This document shows, one piece after another, positions 62,068 to 64,000 of a stretch of 64,000 nucleotides of DNA. Every line of letters starts with the position of its first letter. Positions within the stretch are counted from its first letter, which is position 1. Below the pieces are notes generated by a model, which searched no databases, had not been told where the DNA came from, and worked only from the letters and a program-made list of their open reading frames with translations. Position numbers and translations under genes: made by a program. The DNA is from Sphingomonas caeni (lineage in GTDB: Bacteria; Pseudomonadota; Alphaproteobacteria; Sphingomonadales; Sphingomonadaceae): the NCBI RefSeq assembly GCF_026013415.1, contig NZ_JAPDOK010000003.1, positions 1 through 64,000 of the forward strand. Reading direction: 5' to 3'.

Positions 62068-63342
62068 TCAGGGGGTGAGCTGGGGCGCGTGCCCGCGGGC
62101 GCGGGTTTCAGCGTCCCGCGTCTTGGGCGGCCTGAGGCGCCGCAGCGCGGCGACCGCCTCCCGCGTCATGACGCGCCGATCCTGCGCGTGCCGGGCGCGC
62201 ATCGATCCGATCCGCATCTGGCTCGCCCGGCGCTGTTCCAGATGCGCCCGCACGAGCGCGTCGCGTTCGGCGCGGTCCCGCTTCATAGCGTCGATTGTCT
62301 CGGCTTCGTTGGCGCGTGTCAGTTCGCGCCGCCGCCCGGTGATCGCGTCCCACAGGCCGGCAAGACCCTTGCGGAAGCGCGCGGCGCGGTCGCGCGTCTC
62401 ACGCTCCCGGCGCTCTTTCTGCGCCGCGTCCAGATTGTCGCGTTCAGCGCGCTGGACGAGGACGATGCGCCGCAACTCTTCGCGGGGGGCTTCCAGTTCG
62501 CGGGCGTGGCGCTCGCGCAGCGCGCCATGGAAATCGCGGAGCTGTTCGGTCATGCGCAGCGCGAGGTCGCGCTTCACATCGGCGACGCTCCGCAGCGCGT
62601 CCGGTGCGCCGAGCTTGGCGGCGACTTCCTTCGCCTTTATCCCCGCCCAGCGCGAAATGGGGTACACGTCGCCGTTGGTATCGATGGCGACGAAGCCGCG
62701 CCGGTCGCCTTGCGCCAAGAAATAGCCGCGCTCTTCGAGCGCCGCGCTCAGCGCTTTCGCGGAATCGGAACGCGCCCAGGCGTCGCGGATGGCGTCCTTG
62801 ATCTCGCGCGGATCGACGCCATTCCGTTTCGCCCGCTGCCATTCCTCCAGTGTGAAGTTGAGTGGGCTCTTGCCGCCGTTCGTGCGCAGCCCGTCCGGCA
62901 GCATCCATCCGTGTTCGAGGTACAGCTCGCGCGAAAGGTCGGTTAGCCTACGCTTGAAATGCGGGAGGTTGATCGCCCGCATCGCCTCGGCGTCGATGCG
63001 CGACCACACGACATGCGCGTGCCGCCGCCCCTCCTTTTCGTGGAACACCATAGCACGCGGCTGACCTTCGAGGCCGAGGCGCTTCTCCGCCTCATCCGCC
63101 GCCCGCTCGAACTCTTCCTCGCCGACGACCGCGCCCTTGGGCGGGTTCAGGCTCAGCGAGAACATGAACTGCGTGCATTTCGTACCGCGCGAAATGGCGT
63201 AGCTTTCCGCCAGCGCGCCATGCAGATCGTCGGCGGCAAACCCGCGCAGCTCGTGGACGCAGACATGCTCGTTGTCGCGCCTACTGAGTAAATGGGCTGC
63301 CAGTTGGGCGGACCCGGCCCGTTGCGATCCCTTGAGTATCAC
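62068..63342 (-). CDS. Relaxase (MobA/VirD2-type)
   Basis: 424 residues. The N-terminal relaxase domain begins with MILKGSQRAGSAQLAAHLLS and contains the metal His motif GRRHAHVVWSRID near 106-118, as in the VirD2/MOB family. The catalytic tyrosine is not certain from the sequence. The C-terminal half is a long Arg/Glu coiled coil, probably for interactions with the coupling protein. Its ATG overlaps the mobC stop by four bases. Confidence 0.88.
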   Translation of the reverse strand: MILKGSQRAGSAQLAAHLLSRRDNEHVCVHELRGFAADDLHGALAESYAISRGTKCTQFMFSLSLNPPKGAVVGEEEFERAADEAEKRLGLEGQPRAMVFHEKEGRRHAHVVWSRIDAEAMRAINLPHFKRRLTDLSRELYLEHGWMLPDGLRTNGGKSPLNFTLEEWQRAKRNGVDPREIKDAIRDAWARSDSAKALSAALEERGYFLAQGDRRGFVAIDTNGDVYPISRWAGIKAKEVAAKLGAPDALRSVADVKRDLALRMTEQLRDFHGALRERHARELEAPREELRRIVLVQRAERDNLDAAQKERRERETRDRAARFRKGLAGLWDAITGRRRELTRANEAETIDAMKRDRAERDALVRAHLEQRRASQMRIGSMRARHAQDRRVMTREAVAALRRLRPPKTRDAETRARGHAPQLTP

Positions 63343-63782
63343 CGCTGGCGCTCCCTGCTGTCAGCGTCGGCAAATGCTTGGCGTGGGGGTGCGGTGCTTG
63401 GGGCGGGCGTCGGGCTTTTCGATCCCAGCGCCGTCATCAGCATCAGGCGCATCGCCCGGATGTCCGCGCAGGCGGCGGCGAGCGCGGTTGCGATTTCTTC
63501 GTCGCAATCAAGCGCTCCGATGTTGGCGGCGTGGGCGAGCTGGTTCAGGTTGCTCGCCATCCGGCTCGAGCCGAGGCGGGCAAGCAATTGCGCCAAAGTG
63601 CGCTCGTCGCGGACGGGTTTGCGGCTGCGGGCGGGCATCAGCACCACACCGTCACCGAAGAGCCGGGACTTGATGTAGGTGCCGAGCGGCTGGGCTCCGG
63701 CAGCCCGCTCAAGGCGGGCTCGCTCCTCGCGCGACAGGCGCAAGGAGAGAGGCGCGAGGCGCGAAGGGTTCGCGGCGCTCAT
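63339..63782 (-). CDS. mobC: MobC-like relaxosome accessory protein
   Basis: 147 residues. PLSLRLSREERARLERAAGA near the start is a ribbon-helix-helix-like DNA-binding region, and LARLGSSRMASNLNQLAHAANIGAL is the MobC signature. MobC proteins melt DNA at oriT and assist nicking. It is the first gene of the mobC-relaxase-coupling operon. In the integrated state it lacks an obvious own promoter; in the circular form it would lie directly behind the recombinase gene. Confidence 0.88.
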   Translation of the reverse strand: MSAANPSRLAPLSLRLSREERARLERAAGAQPLGTYIKSRLFGDGVVLMPARSRKPVRDERTLAQLLARLGSSRMASNLNQLAHAANIGALDCDEEIATALAAACADIRAMRLMLMTALGSKSPTPAPSTAPPRQAFADADSRERQR

Positions 63783-63886
63783 GGCCTGGGCTTTGGGTTT
63801 GCGCCGCGAACGACTGTCAGGTCGAAGGCATTGAATAGTAAGGCGAGAGGATTAGGTGTACCACTAGTAGGACTGGGTGGCTGCCC

Positions 63887-63899
63887 GCCGCCCCAGCCA
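63887..63899. repeat. Candidate attR core (13-bp direct repeat)
   Basis: GCCGCCCCAGCCA repeats the end of the tRNA-Gln gene at 36847-36859 in the same orientation. It marks the right boundary. The 104 bases between it and mobC probably contain oriT, but no clear nick-site hairpin is identifiable. Confidence 0.75.
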
Positions 63900-64000
63900 A
63901 CCAGTCTGCCGGTGCAGAGAGTTTCCGCGGTCGCAACCGAAAGCCGCGCCGTTCCGCGGCACTCAGGGCGATAGTGCTAACCACGGAGACTGCGACAGCG
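63900..64000. other. Right flank, probably chromosome
   Basis: 101 bases after the candidate attR, without a recognised feature. If the boundary is right this is the sequence that originally followed tRNA-Gln. Confidence 0.4.

Larger units (their letters stand above)
36860..63899. mobile_element. Integrative and mobilizable element at tRNA-Gln, about 27 kb
   Basis: It is bounded by the 13-bp tRNA repeat, with a serine recombinase at the left edge and mobC, relaxase and a VirD4-type coupling gene at the right edge. There are no genes for a type IV secretion pore, so it would need a helper to transfer itself. The cargo is mixed in base composition; 39.1-40.2, 41.6-43.7 and 44.7-45.6 kb are clearly AT-richer than the chromosome. 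It carries Qat, Fic-CHAT and SRAP genes. The boundary is inferred from the repeat and the gene layout. Confidence 0.75.

Noticed and set aside
60161..63782. Mobilization genes considered as a full conjugative (ICE) system
   Set aside because: No VirB/Tra mating-pore genes are present in the window, so only mobilization is supported.
63783..63886. Search for oriT
   Set aside because: Short inverted repeats such as CGAC-TGTCAG-GTCG exist but none is convincing enough to call a nick site.

Overview
The window looks like a high-GC alphaproteobacterial chromosome, most likely Sphingomonas or a close relative (order Sphingomonadales). This rests on gene content and style: a short TonB-dependent receptor, rplM-rpsI, a zur-type regulator beside a MerC-domain gene, heme A synthase, several known sphingomonad-type intergenic palindromes, and a GTTC-N7-GTTC SOS box. 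Species cannot be named from the sequence alone.

Positions 1-36784 are ordinary chromosome. After the 3' end of an IS5-type transposase come a trypsin-like autotransporter, a methyltransferase, and a five-gene operon led by a GbsR/MarR-type regulator that carries two separate DUF4166 domains. Next are an ECF sigma factor with an overlapping membrane protein, rplM-rpsI, ctaA-cutA, an ArsR-SRPBCC-DUF1801 operon, a Phd/RelE toxin-antitoxin pair and dxs. They are followed by merC-zur, two hydrolases, a 2OG-Fe(II) oxygenase, tlyA, a TonB receptor, an RND efflux pair, tspO-like, ubiK, a YbjN-like gene, proC, a hemerythrin protein, an ASCH protein, a MarR regulator and ilvE. Several dispersed intergenic repeats punctuate this part.

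Positions 36860-63899 (about 27 kb) appear to be an integrative and mobilizable element inserted at the 3' end of tRNA-Gln(TTG). A 13-bp piece of the tRNA end (GCCGCCCCAGCCA) recurs at 63887-63899. The element carries a large serine recombinase at the left edge, and MobC, a relaxase and a TraG/VirD4 coupling protein at the right edge. No mating-pore genes are present. Cargo includes two SRAP-family genes (one apparently a catalytically dead paralogue behind an SOS box), a secreted hydrolase with a lipoprotein, a DUF2726 nuclease-like gene, a complete qatABCD anti-phage system, a Fic-CHAT protease gene pair, an XRE regulator with a three-site operator array, and two copies of a structured leader in front of paralogous small genes.

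The two most interesting observations are these. First, if the element circularises at the 13-bp repeat, the recombinase frame runs on in frame for 35 new codons. It then stops in an ATGA overlap with the mobC start, so excision would place the mobilization genes in one operon behind the recombinase. Second, the Fic (AMPylase-like) and CHAT (caspase-like protease) genes overlap by 4 bases directly downstream of Qat, and a perfect palindrome covers the Fic start codon. This is a candidate undescribed defence or toxin module.
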